Part shown: positions 12,436 through 24,733 of the stretch, in pieces
How positions within the stretch are numbered: the stretch's first letter is position 1
Layout of the letters: each line of letters starts with the position of its first letter
Made by a program: the position numbers and the translations under genes
Origin: Hypomesus transpacificus
Taxonomy: Eukaryota; Chordata; Actinopteri; Osmeriformes; Osmeridae
Length of the DNA: 64,000 nt
Assembly: GCF_021917145.1 (NCBI RefSeq)
Contig: NC_061073.1
Coordinates: forward strand, 10,321,430-10,385,429
Direction: 5' to 3'
Notes under the pieces: model-generated
Told to the model about the DNA's origin: nothing
Databases searched by the model: none
What the model saw: the letters and a program-made list of their open reading frames with translations, nothing else

Positions 12436-15400
12436 GCGGCTGAACGACCCCTCAGTAGTGACGCCCTTCTCCAGAGACGACCGAGGATACACCCCCCTTC
12501 ATGTAGCTGCTCTCTGTGGTGAGGCCCAACCCTGTCTCTCCCCCCAGCCCTCTCTCCCCCCAGCCCTCCCCCCTCCCAGCCCTGTCTGCCCTCACCCCCC
12601 TGCCCTCACCCCCCAGCCCTCTCCCCCTGTCTGCCCTCTCCCCCTGTCTGCCCTCACCCCCCAGCCCTTTACCCCTGTCTGCCCTCTACCCCTGTCTGCC
12701 CTCACCCCCCAGCCCTGTCTCTACCTGTCTGCCCTCTCCCCCTGTCTGCCCTCTCCCCCTGTCTGCCCTCACCCCCCAGCCCTTTACCCCTGTCTGCCCT
12801 CTACCCCTGTCTGCCCTCACCCCCCAGCCCTGTCAATACCTGTCTGCCCTCTCCCCCTGTCTGCCCTCTCCCCCTGTCTGCCCTCACCCCCCTGTCTGCC
12901 CTCACCCCCCAGCCCTTTACCCCTGTCTGCCCTCTACCCCTGTCTGCCCTCACCCCCCAGCCCTGTCAATACCTGTCTGCCCTCTCCCCCTGTCTGCCCT
13001 CTCCCCCTGTCTGCCCTCACCCCCCTGTCTGCCCTCACCCCCCAGCCCTCTCCCCCTGTCTGCCCTCTCCCCCTGTCTGCCCTCACCCCCCAGCCCTGTC
13101 TCCCTGTCACCCTCCAGACTCTCTCCTCTAACGCCAGTCGTCTGCTCTTGCAGGTCAGTCTGGATTGATCGACCTGTTGGTGTCGAAGGGAGCGTTGGTC
13201 AACGCTACAGACTACCATGCCCTCACGCCTCTGCACCTGTCCTGCCAGAAGGGGTACCAGGGGGTCACGGTGAGGGAACGACACAACCTGGATGGACAGA
13301 AGATGAAACAAGGATGCATTCTTCTTTGGCGGAACATTAATTGATTTGTTGTTGTTTAATCCTCCCCTACTTTTCTCTCTCTGCCCCTCCCTCCCTCTCT
13401 CTCCCTCTCCCCCTCTCCATCTCCCTCTCTCTCTCTCTCTCTCTCCCCCTCTCTCTCTCTTTCTCTCTCCCTCCCTCCCTCCCTCCCCTCTCCTCCTGTC
13501 TCTGTCCAGCTGCTGCTCCTGCACTACAAGGCTAACACAGATGCTCAGGACAACAATGGGAACAGCCCCCTGCACCTGGCCTGTATGTACGGCCACGAGG
13601 ATGTGAGTGGAGATACCCTGCTTCCTGTCCAGTCAGATCCCAACACATCCTGCACTGCTCTCCTAACTCCTCGTGTTTGGTTCCTCAGTGCGTCAAGGCG
13701 CTGGTGTATTACGACCTCCACACCTGCCGCCTCAACATCCAGAACGAGAAGGGCGACACGTGTCTGCATGTGTCTGCTCGCTGGGGCTACGAGGGGGTCC
13801 TCCAGGTGCTGCTGGAGAACGGAGCCAGCACGGACATCTGCAACAAGGCCAGGGAAACCCCCCTGCACTGCGCTCTCAACTCCAAGGTCAGGAAGAGGCC
13901 CGCACTGCCTCAGTAGACGCTGCCTCGGTAGACGCTGCCTCCGAGCGCTGCCTCTGTAGACGCTGCCTCAGTAGACGCTGCCTCCAAACGCTGCCTCGAT
14001 AGACGCTGCCTCAGTAGACGCTGCCTCAGTAGACGCTGCCTCAGTAGACGCTGCCTCCGAACGCTGCCTCGGTAGACGCTGCCTCAGTAGACGCTGCCTC
14101 AGTAGACGCTGCCTCAGTAGACGTTGCCTCAGTAAATGCTGCCTCAATTGACGCTGCCTCCGAACGCTGCCTCAGTAGACGCTGCCTCAGATTGCTGCCT
14201 CTGTAGATGCTGCCTCAGTAGACGCTGCCTCAGTAGACGCTGCCTCCGAGCGCTGCCTCGGTAGACGCTGTCTCGGTAGTTTTGTTAAATGGGATGGAAG
14301 ATTACCTTATATGGCCAATCTTTGTTTAGTTTTGTTGTCTCTGCAATAGTCAGTTTGGACTGGGGATTATGTGAAATGGTTGTTTGATCAAATTGTCCAG
14401 ATTGTGAATTAGTATCATTTGCACAGATTGTGAATTAGTATAATTTGCACATGAATAGGAATTACTGGAACAGATGTTATGTCAGGATTTTATGTCATTT
14501 GTGTTTTAAAGCTTTTAAGCTGACTTGAAACAGGAATTCCAAAGTGATTGACTCAGTGTGGGAGAATAGCAGCCTAACTAATGTCTGATCCTGTTATACA
14601 AGCCTCGTGCTACTGTGCTGCTGCTTCACTGTGCTGCTGCTTCACTGTGCTGCTGCTTCACTGTGCTGCTGCTTCACTGTGCTGCTGCTTCACTGTACTG
14701 CTGCTTCACTGAGCTGCTGCCTCGCTGCTGCTTCACTGTGCTGCTGCTTCACTGTGCTGCTGCTTCACTGTGCTGCTGCTTCACTGTGCTGCTGCTTCAC
14801 TGTACTGCTGCTTCACTGTGCTGCTGCCTCGCTGTGCTGCTGCTTCACTGTACTGCTGCTTCACTGTGCTGCTGCTTCACTGTGCTGCTGCCTCGCTGCT
14901 GCTTCACTGTGCTGCTGCTTCACTGTGCTGCTGCTTCACTGTGCTGCTGCTTCACTGTGCTGCTGCTTCACTGTACTGCTGCTTCACTGAGCTGCTGCCT
15001 CGCTGCTGCTTCACTGAGCTGCTGCCTCGCTGCTGCTTCACTGTGCTGCTGCCTCACTGTGCTGCTGCCTCACTGTACTGCTGCCTCACTGTGCTGCTGC
15101 CTCACTGTGCTGCTGCCTCACTGTACTGCTGCCTCGCTGCTGCTTCACTGTGCTGCTGCCTCACTGTGCTGCTGCCTCACTGAGCTGCTGCCTCACTGAG
15201 CTGCTGCCTCACTGCCTCACTGAGCTGCTGCCTCACTGCCTCACTGAGCTGCTGCCTCACTGTGCTGCTGCCTCACTGTGCTGCTGCCTCACTGTGCTGC
15301 TGCCTCACTGTACTGCTGCCTCACTGTGCTGCTGCCTCACTGAGCTGCTGCCTCACTGCCTCACTGAGCTGCTGCCTCACTGCCTCACTGAGCTGCTGCC

Positions 15401-18400
15401 TCACTGCCTCACTGTGCTGCTGCCTCACTGAGCTGCTGCCTCACTGAGCTGCTGCCTCACTGCCTCACTGAGCTGCTGCCTCACTGCCTCACTGTGCTGC
15501 TGCCTCACTGAGCTGCTGCCTCACTGCCTCACTGAGCTGCTGCCTCACTGCCTCACTGTGCTGCTGCAGCCTGAACACCAGGATGGCTGGAAGCCTGTTT
15601 GGTTTAGTTGTTTTGCTATATGAATTAATATTGATTGTGAGCAAAATACTTTTTTATAATTTATGAACTAATGCTTTTTCTTTTTTAATGTGTACTAAAT
15701 GCAAGTGTTCAAGTGTTGTTTGTACAGGACCAGGAGTTTCTAACGGGTTTGTCTCTGTTGCAGATTCTGACTCTGTTGGAGTCGACGCGCAATGGAACCC
15801 ATCAAACAGAGAGAAATACTGTAAGTCACATCTTAAGTTTTTAATGGTTTTAGGTTTTCATTTTGTAGAACAATCAGGTTTAGGGATCATTATCCATCAA
15901 ATGCAGTGAGAATGAGTTATGACTAGTGAGCCTACTCATAACGTGTGTGCAGGAAGGAGTGTAGGATGCATGTGATAGTGTTGGCACTGGTCCCAGTGTG
16001 ATGTAGCTCTCTGTCGCCCCCTGGTGGCCAGTCCCCAGGCCGCTCGCCCCCAGTCTCAGACTCTGGCAGCCGACGCTCGTCCCAGTCCAGCTGCTCCTCC
16101 TTCAGCCCCGACGCCCAGCCGGAGGGAGACAGGAGCCGCCAGCGGCAGGTAGGAACCCTCCTGGGAGAACCCTGCTTGGGGGAACCCTCCTGGGGGAACC
16201 CTCCTGGGGGAACCCTGCTTGGGGGAACCCTGCTTGGGGGAACCCTCCTGGGGGAACCCTGCTGGGGGGAAAAACACATCAGTTATTTCGAAAAAGTATT
16301 TCTTTTTCATCTCTTTGTCATGTGCAGGTGGAGAAGCTGCTTCGCGCTGTTGCCGACGGCGACATAGAGATGGTGAGTCTTACTGGCACTCTAAACCTCT
16401 AACACAACACTGTGTTGTCCTAACACCTCGTCTAAAACCCTGTGTGTGTGTGTAGGTGCGCTACCTTCTGGAGTGGGTGGATGAGGAGCCGGAGGAGGAG
16501 GTGGAGGAGGAGGAGGATGCGGAGATGCTCTCTCAGACAGAACTGTGTCATCCACTGTGCCAGTGCCCACGCTGTGCCCCCACTCAGAAGGTCTGATATA
16601 TGACACACAGCTGTGCGTGACCAGGTGTGTGTGTGTGTGTGTGTGTGCGTGACCAGGTGTGTGTGTGTGACGAGGTGTTTGGTGTGTGCTGTGTGTGTGT
16701 GTGTGTGACTCCTGCCTGTGCCCCCAGCTGGCCTGCCTGCAGGCTGGAGGTGTGGGTGTGAACAGCAGCAGCAAGGATGGCTTCACCCCCCTCCACGTAG
16801 CTGCCCTGCACGGCCACGCCTCCCTGGTCACCCTGCTGGCACGCCACGGAGCCAACGTCAACGGCCGCAACCGCCACAGAGCCACGCCCCTCCACCTGGC
16901 CAGCCAGAACAGCCTCACTCAGGTGGGAGGAAGACCTGCTAGTTATCACCGGGCTGGGGGATAACCTGCTAGTTATCACCGGGCTGGGGGATAACCTGCT
17001 AGTTATCACCGGGCTGGGGGATAACCTGCTAGTTATCACCGGGCTGGGGGATAACCTGCTAGTTATCACCGGGCTGGGGATAACCTGCTAGTTATCACCG
17101 GGCTGGGGACAACCTGCTGGTTATTACAGTGCTTGGGACAACCTGCTGGTTATCACAGGACAGGGCTGGGGATAACCTGCTGGTTATTACAGGGCTGGGG
17201 ATAACCTGCTGGTTATCACAGGGCTGGGGATAACCTGCTGGTTATCACAGGGCTGGGGATAACCTGCTGGTTATCACCGGATGTAGAAAACCAGACCATC
17301 CTATTGACAACATTTGTGTTTCATGAAACCATCATCTGTGGTGATAATATAATTCACTAAGTTAGCTTGCAAGCTAACGGAAGCTACTCATTGCTCTGTC
17401 AGTGTAAATGTTAGGTCAACCTGGTTAGTCATTAGATCTACCTCAGCTTTAATACCGACCCTAGTGGAAGAGCTCCTAGGTGGACCCGTGGGGTCAGAGG
17501 TCAACTGGAGCTAATAAAGAAGAGATCTCTAGCATGGCAGCAGTGAGACGCTGACCCTGCGTTCTCCTGAACAGTCCTGTTGATGCACGCTGGTGCCCAT
17601 GTGACGTGTGGAGCGTGTTGTTGCTAGGGAATGATGATGATGCTGTGTTGCAGGTAGTGACATCACTGCTGGAGTGCAATGCCAAGCTGAACAAGAAGGA
17701 TCACTATGGCAACACCCCTTTGATCCAGGCTTGTCTCAGAGGTCACCTGGACACCGCAGTCCTGCTCATCCAGGTACACACACACATAACCCTGTGTAGA
17801 GTGACTGTGTCTCCCTGTGTAGAGTGACTGTATCTCCCTGTGTAGAGTGATGCTGTCTCCCTGTGTAGAGTGATGCTGTCTCCCTGTGTAGAGTGACTGT
17901 CTCCCTGTGTAGAGTGACTGTGTCTCCCTGTGTAGAGTGACTGTGTCTCCCTGTGTAGAGTGACTGTGTCTCCCTGTGTAGAGTGACTGTGTCTCCCTGT
18001 GTAGAGTGACTGTCTCCCTGTGTAGAGTGACTGTGTCTCCCTGTGTAGAGTGACTGTCTCCCTGTGTAGAGTGACTGTGTCTCCCCGTGTAGAGTGATAC
18101 TGTGTCTCCCCGTGTAGAGTGACTGTCTCCCTGTGTAGAGTGATGCTGTCTCCCTGTGTGGAGTGACTGTGTCTCCCTGTGTAGAGTGATACTGTGTCTC
18201 CCCGTGTAGAGTGACTGTCTCCCTGTGTAGAGTGACTGTGTCTCCCTGTGTGGAGTGACTGTGTCTCCCTGTGTAGAGTGACTGTGTCTCCCTGTGTAGA
18301 GTGACTGTGTCTCCCTGTGTAGAGTGATGCTGTCTCCCTGTGTAGAGTGACTGTGTCTCCCCGTGTAGAGTGATACTGTGTCTCCCCGTGTAGAGTGACT

Positions 18401-21400
18401 GTCTCCCTGTGTAGAGTGATGCTGTCTCCCTGTGTGGAGTGACTGTGTCTCCCTGTGTAGAGTGATACTGTGTCTCCCCGTGTAGAGTGACTGTCTCCCT
18501 GTGTAGAGTGACTGTGTCTCCCTGTGTGGAGTGACTGTGTCTCCCTGTGTAGAGTGACTGTGTCTCCCCGTGTAGAGTGATACTGTGTCTCCCTGTGTAG
18601 AGTGACTGTGTCTCCCTGTGTAGAGTGACTGTCTCCCTGTGTAGAGTGATGCTGTCTCCCTGTGTGGAGTGACTGTGTCTCCCTGTGTAGAGTGATACTG
18701 TGTCTCCCCGTGTAGAGTGACTGTCTCCCTGTGTAGAGTGACTGTGTCTCCCTGTGTGGAGTGACTGTGTCTCCCTGTGTAGAGTTACTGTGTCTCCCCG
18801 TGTAGAGTGATACTGTGTCTCCCTGTGTAGAGTGACTGTGTCTCCCTGTGTAGAGTGACTGTCTCCCTGTGTAGAGTGACTGTGTCTCCCTGTGTAGAGT
18901 GACTGTGTCTCCCCGTGTAGAGTGACTGTCTCCCTGTGTAGAGTGACTGTGTCTCCCTGCGTAGAGTGATACTGTGTCTCCCCGTGTAGAGTGACTGTCT
19001 CCCTGTGTAGAGTGACTGTGTCTCCCTGTGTGGAGTGACTGTGTCTCCCTGTGTAGAGTGACTGTGTCTCCCTGTGTAGAGTGACTGTGTCTCCCTGTGT
19101 AGAGTGACTGTCTCCCTGTGTAGAGTGACTGTGTCTCCCCGTGTAGAGTGACTGTCTCCCCATGTAGAGTGACTGTGTCTCCCTGTGTAGAGTGATACTG
19201 TGTCTCCCCGTGTAGAGTGACTGTCTCCCTGTGTAGAGTGACTGTGTCTCCCTGTGTGGAGTGACTGTGTCTCCCTGTGTGGAGTGACTGTTTCTCCCTG
19301 TGTAGAGTGACTGTGTCTCCCTGTGTAGAGTGACTGTGTCTCCCTGTGTAGAGTGATGCTGTCTCCCTGTGTAGAGTGACTGTCTCCCTGTGTAGAGTGA
19401 CTGTGTCTCCTTGTGTAGAGTGATACTGTGTCTCCCCGTGTAGAGTGACTGTGTCTCCCCGTGTAGAGTGACTGTGTCTCCCTGTGTAGAGTGACTGTGT
19501 CTCCCCGTGTAGAGTGACTGTGTCTCCCTGTGTAGAGTGATGCTGTCTCCCTGTGTAGAGTGACTGTCTCCCTGTGTAGAGTGACTGTGTCTCCCTTTGT
19601 AGTGACTGTGTCTCCCGGTGTAGAGTGATGCTGTCTCCCTGTGTAGAGTGACTGTGTCTCCCTGTGTAGAGTGACTGTGTCTCCCTGTGTAGAGTGACTG
19701 TGTCTCCCCGTGTAGAGTGACTGTGTCTCCCTGTGTAGAGTGATGCTGTCTCCCTGTGTAGAGTGACTGTGTCTCCCTGTGTAGAGTGACTGTGTCTCCC
19801 TGTGTAGAGTGATGCTGTCTCCCTGTGTAGAGTGACTGTGTCTCCCTGTGTAGAGTGACTGTGTCTCCCTGTGTAGAGTGATACTGTCTCCCTGTGTAGA
19901 GTGACTGTGTCTCCCTGTGTAGAGTGACTGTGTCTCCCTGTGTAGAGTGACTGTGTCTCCCTGTGTAGAGTGATGCAGTGGTGAACCTGGCTAACCAGCA
20001 GGGGAACACGGCGCTGCATGAGGCAGTGAGGGGGGGCCACCTGGGGCTGGTGGAGCAGCTGCTTGAGGCTGGAGCCCTGGTCCACCTGAGGAACAACAGG
20101 CAGAGGACCCCCCTGGACTGTGCCCAGGAGACAGGCGGCAAGGTAACACACACACACACACAGCCATTACATTCTAAACACCAGATAAAGCTACGTGTCT
20201 CAGACAAGAGATATCAAAAGTCACTTCTTTTTTTTTTTCATTATTTTTTAAGAACACTGAAATCCTGAGGATTCTTCAGAAAGCGTCTGGACTCTCCCCC
20301 GACGCTGAACCAATCAAACTGCTCTCTGTGCCAAAGGGCACTCTGGGTAAGACTGCTTCCTGCCAGTTACTGTTGCTATGACACAATTTCCTGTCTCAAT
20401 GTGGCAGTAGAAATGGATCAACACGATAGGGAACAGGGACCCTGGTAGCTCACCAGATAAGTGCTATCGTAAAACCTTGCTGTCTTGTCTCTCCAGCTCA
20501 TTCGTTCGTCCAGAGACTGAAGCCCCAGGATCAGGAGCAGAGCAGGCGGCAGAAGCTGGCTCACTCCATCAGCAGGTGGACAACGCTCTGGAGCAAGCGC
20601 TTCTCCCGTTTAACTTCTTTTAGTTTGGGATCTGATATAAGGTTACTTTTACAATGTGGTATGTCAATGTAGCCAAGGTAGATTGGTTAAACTAGTCCTC
20701 CTTTAACCTATGTACGCGTCTTAAACTCACCTCAAGTATGTAACAGGCCACCCGTGCCAGCAAAGAGCTGGCTTTTCGTTGGCGTAGCTGATAGTGTTAG
20801 CGCTTGAGATGTTGGAAGTGAAGGGTTCGAATCAGGACGAATGTCTGCCGAGTGTACCTCCGATGGGGGCGTGGCCCTGTTACATGATCACAGACCGCTT
20901 CTTCAGTCCGACCGCAACACTGTTAGAACTGACCCTCCTGATGCGGATCAGTATTTACACCTCGCTGTGGATAACGGCGTCTGGGTGAAGTGATGTGAAT
21001 GACGTTTGTTTTTAGGATCCAGCATATGAAGAAAGGTCTTCCCAGAGAGAGAAGTGTTCCCTCTCTGCCCTCCGCTGCTCGCCCTCAGGTACCCTCACCC
21101 CTCACACCCTCACACTCCTCACCTTTCCCTCACACCCCTCACCCCACCCTGTGATCTGCTGTTGTTGTTGTTTGTAGCAGAACTTATTCATATTTGGATG
21201 TAAGCCAGCTGATATCTGGTCCTCCGGGCGTCCATCCTGGTGTGTTGTTCCCCAGGAGGTTGATGGCCGAGGGGAGAGAGGCAAGCTGAGGAGGGGGGAG
21301 ACCCTGGAGAGCTGTGGGCCCTTCAGCCGGTCAGGGAGCCCCGTGCAGGGGGCCAGAGACAGGGCCGGAGACAGGGCCAGACCCCTGGGTCGCTGTCACA

Positions 21401-22239
21401 CCGTGGACCCTGAGATGCCTCCCTCCCCACACTGGGGAATCCACGCAGGTGACCCCTTTGTGCAGGACTGGCAAACAGATGGTGGCAAGGTCCAGACCCA
21501 TACACCTGAGGAGCTGTCTGCTATGAACCCGTCCAGCCAGATCCTTCACACAGACGTCACTGACAGTCCCATCGAGCTCTGTCTTACAGACACACCCAAC
21601 GAACCCTCTTTCACAGACATACCCAACCAACCCTCTCTCACACCCAACGAACCCTCTCTCACAGACACACCCAACGAACCCTCTCTCACAGACACACCCA
21701 ACGAACCCTCTCTCACAGACACACCCAACGAACCCTCTCTCACAGACACACCCAATGAACCCTCTCTCACAGACACACCCAACGAACCCTCTCTCACAGA
21801 CACACCCAACGAACCCTCTCTCACAGACACACCCAACGAACCCTCTCTCACAGACACACCCAACGAACCCTCTCTCACAGACACACCCAACGAACCCTCT
21901 CTCACAGACACACCCAACGAACCCTCTCTCACAGACACACCCAACGAACCCTCTCTCACAGACACACCCAACGAACCCTCTCACACAGACACACCCAATG
22001 AACACTCTCACACACCCAACGAACACTCCCCTACACACACACCGTACCAGCCCTCTGACACACAACTACCCAGGGAGCCCCTTCCCTCTAACACACCCAG
22101 CAACATGAACGGAGAGGGAGAGGAAGAGGGAAAGGAAGACGTCCTCTTGTTCTCTGAGCACACAGACGCCCTGCCTGTGTGGAACTGGCAGGAGAACCCA
22201 CCCAAAGAAAAGGAAGACTTGGTGTCAGAGACGGCCTGA
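12436..22239 (+). CDS. ankrd27: ankrd27 (VARP), 3' half: ankyrin repeats and C-terminal tail
   Basis: Fifteen in-phase exons: 12436-12518, 13154-13269, 13510-13602, 13689-13886, 15764-15820, 16032-16148, 16328-16372, 16456-16590, 16728-16922, 17654-17773, 19969-20142, 20253-20346, 20497-20575, 21016-21088 and 21256-22239. They give 853 residues from RLNDPSVVTPFSRDDRGYTP to the stop. VARP is an endosomal Rab32/38 effector, Rab21 exchange factor and VAMP7/retromer partner. Visible here are the first ankyrin block (TPLHVAALCG, SPLHLACMYG, CLHVSARWG), the Ser-rich linker, VEKLLRAVADGDIEMVRYLLEW, the zinc-binding CHPLCQCPRCAP motif known to bind VPS29, and the second ankyrin block. The N-terminal VPS9 domain (about 450 residues in human) would be encoded upstream of the window. 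The C-terminal exon carries a long coding repeat. A single-base poly(A) signal set is at 23572. Confidence 0.93.
12530..13110 (+). repeat. C-rich minisatellite in ankrd27 intron
   Basis: Variants of ccctgtctgccctcacccc alternate with ccccccagccctgtct and fill the whole intron between the first two visible exons. Many units end in a pyrimidine run plus CAG and so resemble splice acceptors. Confidence 0.9.
13372..13497 (+). repeat. (CT)n-rich tract before an ankrd27 exon
   Basis: Pyrimidine-only sequence (ctctctctctccc) runs to the acceptor at 13508. Confidence 0.9.
13905..14276 (+). repeat. 15-bp minisatellite in ankrd27 intron
   Basis: Units of gtagacgctgcctca, with variants, follow the exon that ends at 13886. 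Confidence 0.9.
14606..15572 (+). repeat. 15-bp minisatellite (tgctgctgcttcact)
   Basis: Nearly 1 kb of tgctgctgcttcactg units, shifting to tgctgcctcactg in the second half. Long open frames run through it in several phases but code only for low-complexity Leu/Cys/His sequence. Confidence 0.95.
16150..16268 (+). repeat. Short minisatellite (gggggaaccctcct)
   Basis: About seven units of ctgggggaaccctcc/gctt start immediately after the donor at 16149. Confidence 0.85.
16925..17282 (+). repeat. 31-bp minisatellite following ankrd27 exon donor
   Basis: About 12 units of ggataacctgctagttatca plus ccgggctgg, beginning within a few bases of the donor at 16923. Confidence 0.9.
17785..19968 (+). repeat. 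23-bp minisatellite made of a splice acceptor
   Basis: More than 90 units built on ctgtgtctccctgtgtag followed by agtga fill the intron from 17774 to 19968. The last unit is the acceptor of the next exon, which itself starts AGTGATGCAG. Confidence 0.95.
20760..20880 (+). mobile_element. tRNA-derived SINE-like fragment
   Basis: The stretch tggcgtagctgatagtgt followed about 30 bases later by gggttcgaatc looks like a pol III A box and B box. It is in an ankrd27 intron. It does not fold convincingly as a tRNA. Confidence 0.35.
21590..22012 (+). repeat. 27-bp coding minisatellite in the last ankrd27 exon
   Basis: A dozen or so units encode T-D-T-P-N-E-P-S-L in the ankrd27 frame, with degenerate units at both ends. 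The period is a multiple of three, and the frame stays open to the stop at 22239. Confidence 0.93.
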
Positions 22240-23600
22240 GGCACCGAGCCTGCAGGGGTACCAGAGCCAACATGGTCACCTGGTTTAGGGAACTGCTTAG
22301 GAAGGACCTCAGTTTCTCTGACATCAATTTTCAAAGCACTTTTTTCTTCATTATTTCTTCCTTCACAAAAAAGGGATGCAAAACATGGTCATTAAACTCC
22401 ATACGAACGTCACTTTGATTTTGTAGATGTTTTTTTTTGTTGCTTACCTATGACAGACTGTACTGTACACAATATTTTTAACGGTGTAGTGACGTGATGT
22501 CATTTACACTATGAAAATAATGCTAGTCTTAAACTGTGGTTTGTAGCACAGATCTTTTATTTCATAAAAATTCATTTGATTAACTGGCCTTAAATTTTCA
22601 CCTAGTCCTAATATTTGATTTCATGTTTTGGTTGCGTTTGTTTACATTATACTACTCAAGGTTTCTTTTGTTTTAATTTGAACATTTAAGGCATGTGACC
22701 TCCAGAATAGTGGCATTTTGATGCCTGTGTTTAGAAAGGTAAACATTTAATCCCAGTGAATGTAAAAGATAATTGTAGCAAGTGAGACCTACAGCACAAA
22801 ATGCACATCTGTTCAGTATGCAAGTAGGTTGTATTACAATGCATCTGATGTCTGATAAAACTTAATTCCTAGTCTTTCACCTGTAGACCTGTGTGGCACC
22901 TTGAAACAGACTCACGTCTCTTACCTTTAAAACAAAAAACGGAAGCATTTAGTATTTAGTTGTGGGTGTCCCACATATCTTTGACTTTAAAACACTGTCC
23001 TGTCTTGTTTCTGTCCTGTCTGTCCTGTTTGGTGTCTGTCCTGTATGTCCTGTCTGGTGTCTGTCCTGTCTGGTGTCTGTCCTGTCTGGTGTCTGTCCTG
23101 TCTGGTGTCTGTCCTGTGTGTCCTGTCTGATGTCTGTCCTGTCTGATGTCTGTCCTGTCTGGTGTCTGTCCTGTCTGGTGTCTGTCCTGTCTGGTGTCTG
23201 TCCTGTCTGGTGTCTGTCCTGTCTGGTGTCTGTGATGCTCCTGTGCCATGCAGGTGATCCTGGTTCTCTGTGGAACATCCCCGTGACAACACCCTTGTTT
23301 CCCATCCACAGTCTTAAATCTCTCCACACAGTGATGTTGTTGTTGGTGTTGGGACATTTTGCCAAGAAGCTCATTCAGTAAAATCATTAGTGTCCAGACA
23401 AGCATCAGCTTTTTGTCTTTTTTTCAAGATTGCTATATTGGTCAAATTACCTGGCAAGTTCAATCACCATGTCTAATAATCTTAATTATTTTTGTACCAC
23501 AGTGTTTCATTTTAAATGTTTTGAAGATACAGTGAATGTGCCTTATTTAATTCATGTGAAAATAATCTGTTAATAAACTCTATCAAAAGAGTCAACGTCC
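22240..23600 (+). other. ankrd27 3' UTR with poly(A) signal
   Basis: AATAAA at 23572-23577 closes the transcript. A minisatellite of about 16 bp (ctgtctggtgtctgtc) occupies about 22996-23232. Nothing else is recognised. Confidence 0.75.
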
Positions 23601-23739
23601 CAGTGTCGTTATTTGCTGTATGAGTTTGTATGTACATTTAAGAGTTATGTCTGGTTGATTTATTTTGCTTGACTGAATTAATTTTCTTCTTTTCTTTTTT
23701 GTATCCGTTTTCAAAACTCTTCTGAATGAGGTTTTGATG

Positions 23740-24733
23740 CCAGCGGCAGTGTGTAGGCGGGGCTTGACTCCAACCGGAAACTAACCTTCCGAAATATTGT
23801 TTTTATCCAGCTGTCCCGCAAGTTCAAGACCGATCATGGATTTTTAAATTTAAATTCAATTCAATAAAAATACTAGGAAGGTTATATTGGGATACAACTG
23901 GAGACTTTGAAGTTGGTAAGACTTTTAAGGATGTTTAAATTGTAAAGCGAATGCTGACCAAGGTAGAACAAGGAGCATCAGTGTGGCCCACCCTTCACAA
24001 GAGAGCTAGTCTAGCTAGGCTAACTGGCTAGCTAGCCAGTATTTAAAGGCTTCATTAAAATACTTTATGATATAGATGAATATTAAAATATTCTTGTTTA
24101 CATTCTTTATAGTAGCGTAACGGGTATGCTGACATGTTGTTACCTTTACTTGCTCGGTTAGTTTATAGTTAGCCAGCTAGTGCTAACTCTTAAGCAGGAT
24201 ATATGTGCAGCTAGCTAACGTTAGAGCAAGCTTTTTGCTGCAGATTCAGTTGACATTAGGACTATAGACAATAATGCCTAGCTAGTATACAAATAATGTC
24301 TGCGCCTCTGCATGTTTCAGTAAAATGTCAATACAATTTTATATAAAACATGTCAGGGATGTAGCTATCCTGGTTTTCTTAGCGAGGTAGTAGTAACCTA
24401 GCTATTTGGTCTTTAATTACTGTCTTCTGTCATATTTATCGACACACCTGTTTCAGGTGAGCTATGTTGCTGGAGGACAATCGACCAGGACATTCCCCAA
24501 ATAGTTTTGAAATGCAGACAATGTTACTGTAAAGCAACAAAGTGAGTAACTCCCAACATGAATCTGTGCTGAAATCAAAGTTCAGCCACCAATTCTTAAG
24601 CATAGATGGTTTAAGCTAATGCATGTAACATCTTGTGGGTTTCTACGATCAGTCATCAGTCAGTGACTCATCATATATTTTCCATCTCTCCTATGTTTTC
24701 TTTATTTCCCTGAATCTCTTCCTCTAGGGCGCC
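23740..24733 (+). promoter_or_regulatory. zdhhc7 promoter and 5' non-coding exon(s)
   Basis: A GC box (ggcggggc) is near 23758. A likely non-coding exon ends at 23915, before a gtaaga donor. The coding exon has its acceptor cctctag at 24727, seven bases before the ATG. A second optional exon may end at 24540 (aacaaa then gtgagt). The distance to the ankrd27 poly(A) signal is under 200 bases. Confidence 0.45.

Noticed and set aside
14607-15447. Leu/Cys/His-rich open frames up to 194 codons
   Set aside because: Product of a 15-bp repeat that is open in several phases; intronic in ankrd27.
17743-20207. Two minus-strand open frames of over 800 codons
   Set aside because: They are the 23-bp minisatellite read backward. 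The sequence is low-complexity and overlaps plus-strand ankrd27 exons that are in phase and conserved.
20788-20860. Functional tRNA gene
   Set aside because: A-box- and B-box-like motifs are present, but no acceptor stem pairing is evident. A SINE fragment is more likely.
21331-22065. Minus-strand frame of 244 codons with CVCERGFVG repeats
   Set aside because: Antisense shadow of the TDTPNEPSL coding repeat of ankrd27.
12436-22239. ankrd27 as a pseudogene because its 5' half is missing
   Set aside because: All 15 visible exons join in phase with no stops and conserved motifs. Absence of the 5' part is better explained by the window edge and a long intron.
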